DNA of 64,000 bases from Halomonas sp. HL-48. Lineage in GTDB: Bacteria; Pseudomonadota; Gammaproteobacteria; Pseudomonadales; Halomonadaceae. How positions within the stretch are numbered: the stretch's first letter is position 1; each line of letters opens with the position of its first letter. Below the pieces are notes generated by a model. It worked only from the letters and a program-made list of their open reading frames with translations. It was not told the origin of the DNA and searched no databases. The position numbers and the translations under genes were made by a program. The DNA is taken from the NCBI RefSeq assembly GCF_001314875.1, contig NZ_LJZS01000014.1:31748-95747 (forward strand), written 5' to 3'. This document shows, piece by piece, positions 63,999 to 64,000 of the stretch.

Positions 63999-64000
63999 CC

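Overview
The window reads as a chromosomal segment of a GC-rich gammaproteobacterium, most likely a Halomonas-type (Halomonadaceae) or closely related Oceanospirillales organism. This is inferred from the gene order proA-nadD-rsfS-rlmH-mrdA-rodA-mltB-rlpA-dacA-ybeD-lipB (shared with Pseudomonas and relatives), the DUF3141 polyester-synthase-like gene, and protein-level resemblance. No rRNA, tRNA, CRISPR array or intact insertion sequence was seen.

Layout. 1-5.6 kb: 5' end of topA, a PHA-synthase-like DUF3141 gene, a LysR regulator and lipA. 5.7-16 kb: a long leftward cluster for cell elongation and envelope maintenance (PBP2, RodA, MltB, RlpA, a PBP5-type carboxypeptidase), ribosome functions (RlmH, RsfS), NAD (NadD), proline (ProA) and lipoate (LipB). 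16-22.8 kb: a translationally coupled pair of membrane proteins with degenerate GGDEF-like domains, a DedA-PAP2 fusion, a LysE exporter, UbiX, Mpl and a membrane-anchored glutaredoxin. 23-31 kb: a peptide-uptake regulon (dppABCDF-lysR-pepQ) with a strong hairpin between dppA and dppB. 31-37.5 kb: OmpW, then what looks like a sigma-54 locus. It holds an AcoR-type activator, a divergent NTF2-flavin monooxygenase plus MDR alcohol dehydrogenase behind a -24/-12 promoter with an upstream inverted repeat, and a second -24/-12 promoter that precedes a terminator-ended stretch without an ORF (candidate small RNA). 37.5-54 kb: VapBC, MoxR-VWA, RidA, cobyric acid synthase, a YgeA-type racemase, a macrodomain protein, AraC-MGMT, glutaminase, several LysE/RhtB exporters with AraC or Lrp neighbours, small membrane proteins, and a NfeD-SPFH pair.

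54-61.4 kb is an accessory region: three more toxin-antitoxin pairs, a haloacetate dehalogenase, a nitrilase-family amidase, a broken GFA gene, a SoxR regulator facing a VOC gene across a textbook SoxR operator, a tiny C39-like protein, and scattered pieces duplicated from the amidase and an antitoxin. The window ends with a RhlE-like DEAD-box helicase convergent with a Rho paralogue that lacks the N-terminal RNA-binding domain, and with a probable transposase tail at the edge.

Most interesting: the candidate sigma-54 small RNA with an NtrC-like site, the AcoR-linked oxidation operon, the headless Rho, the degenerate GGDEF pair, the SoxR-VOC switch and the DUF3141 protein.
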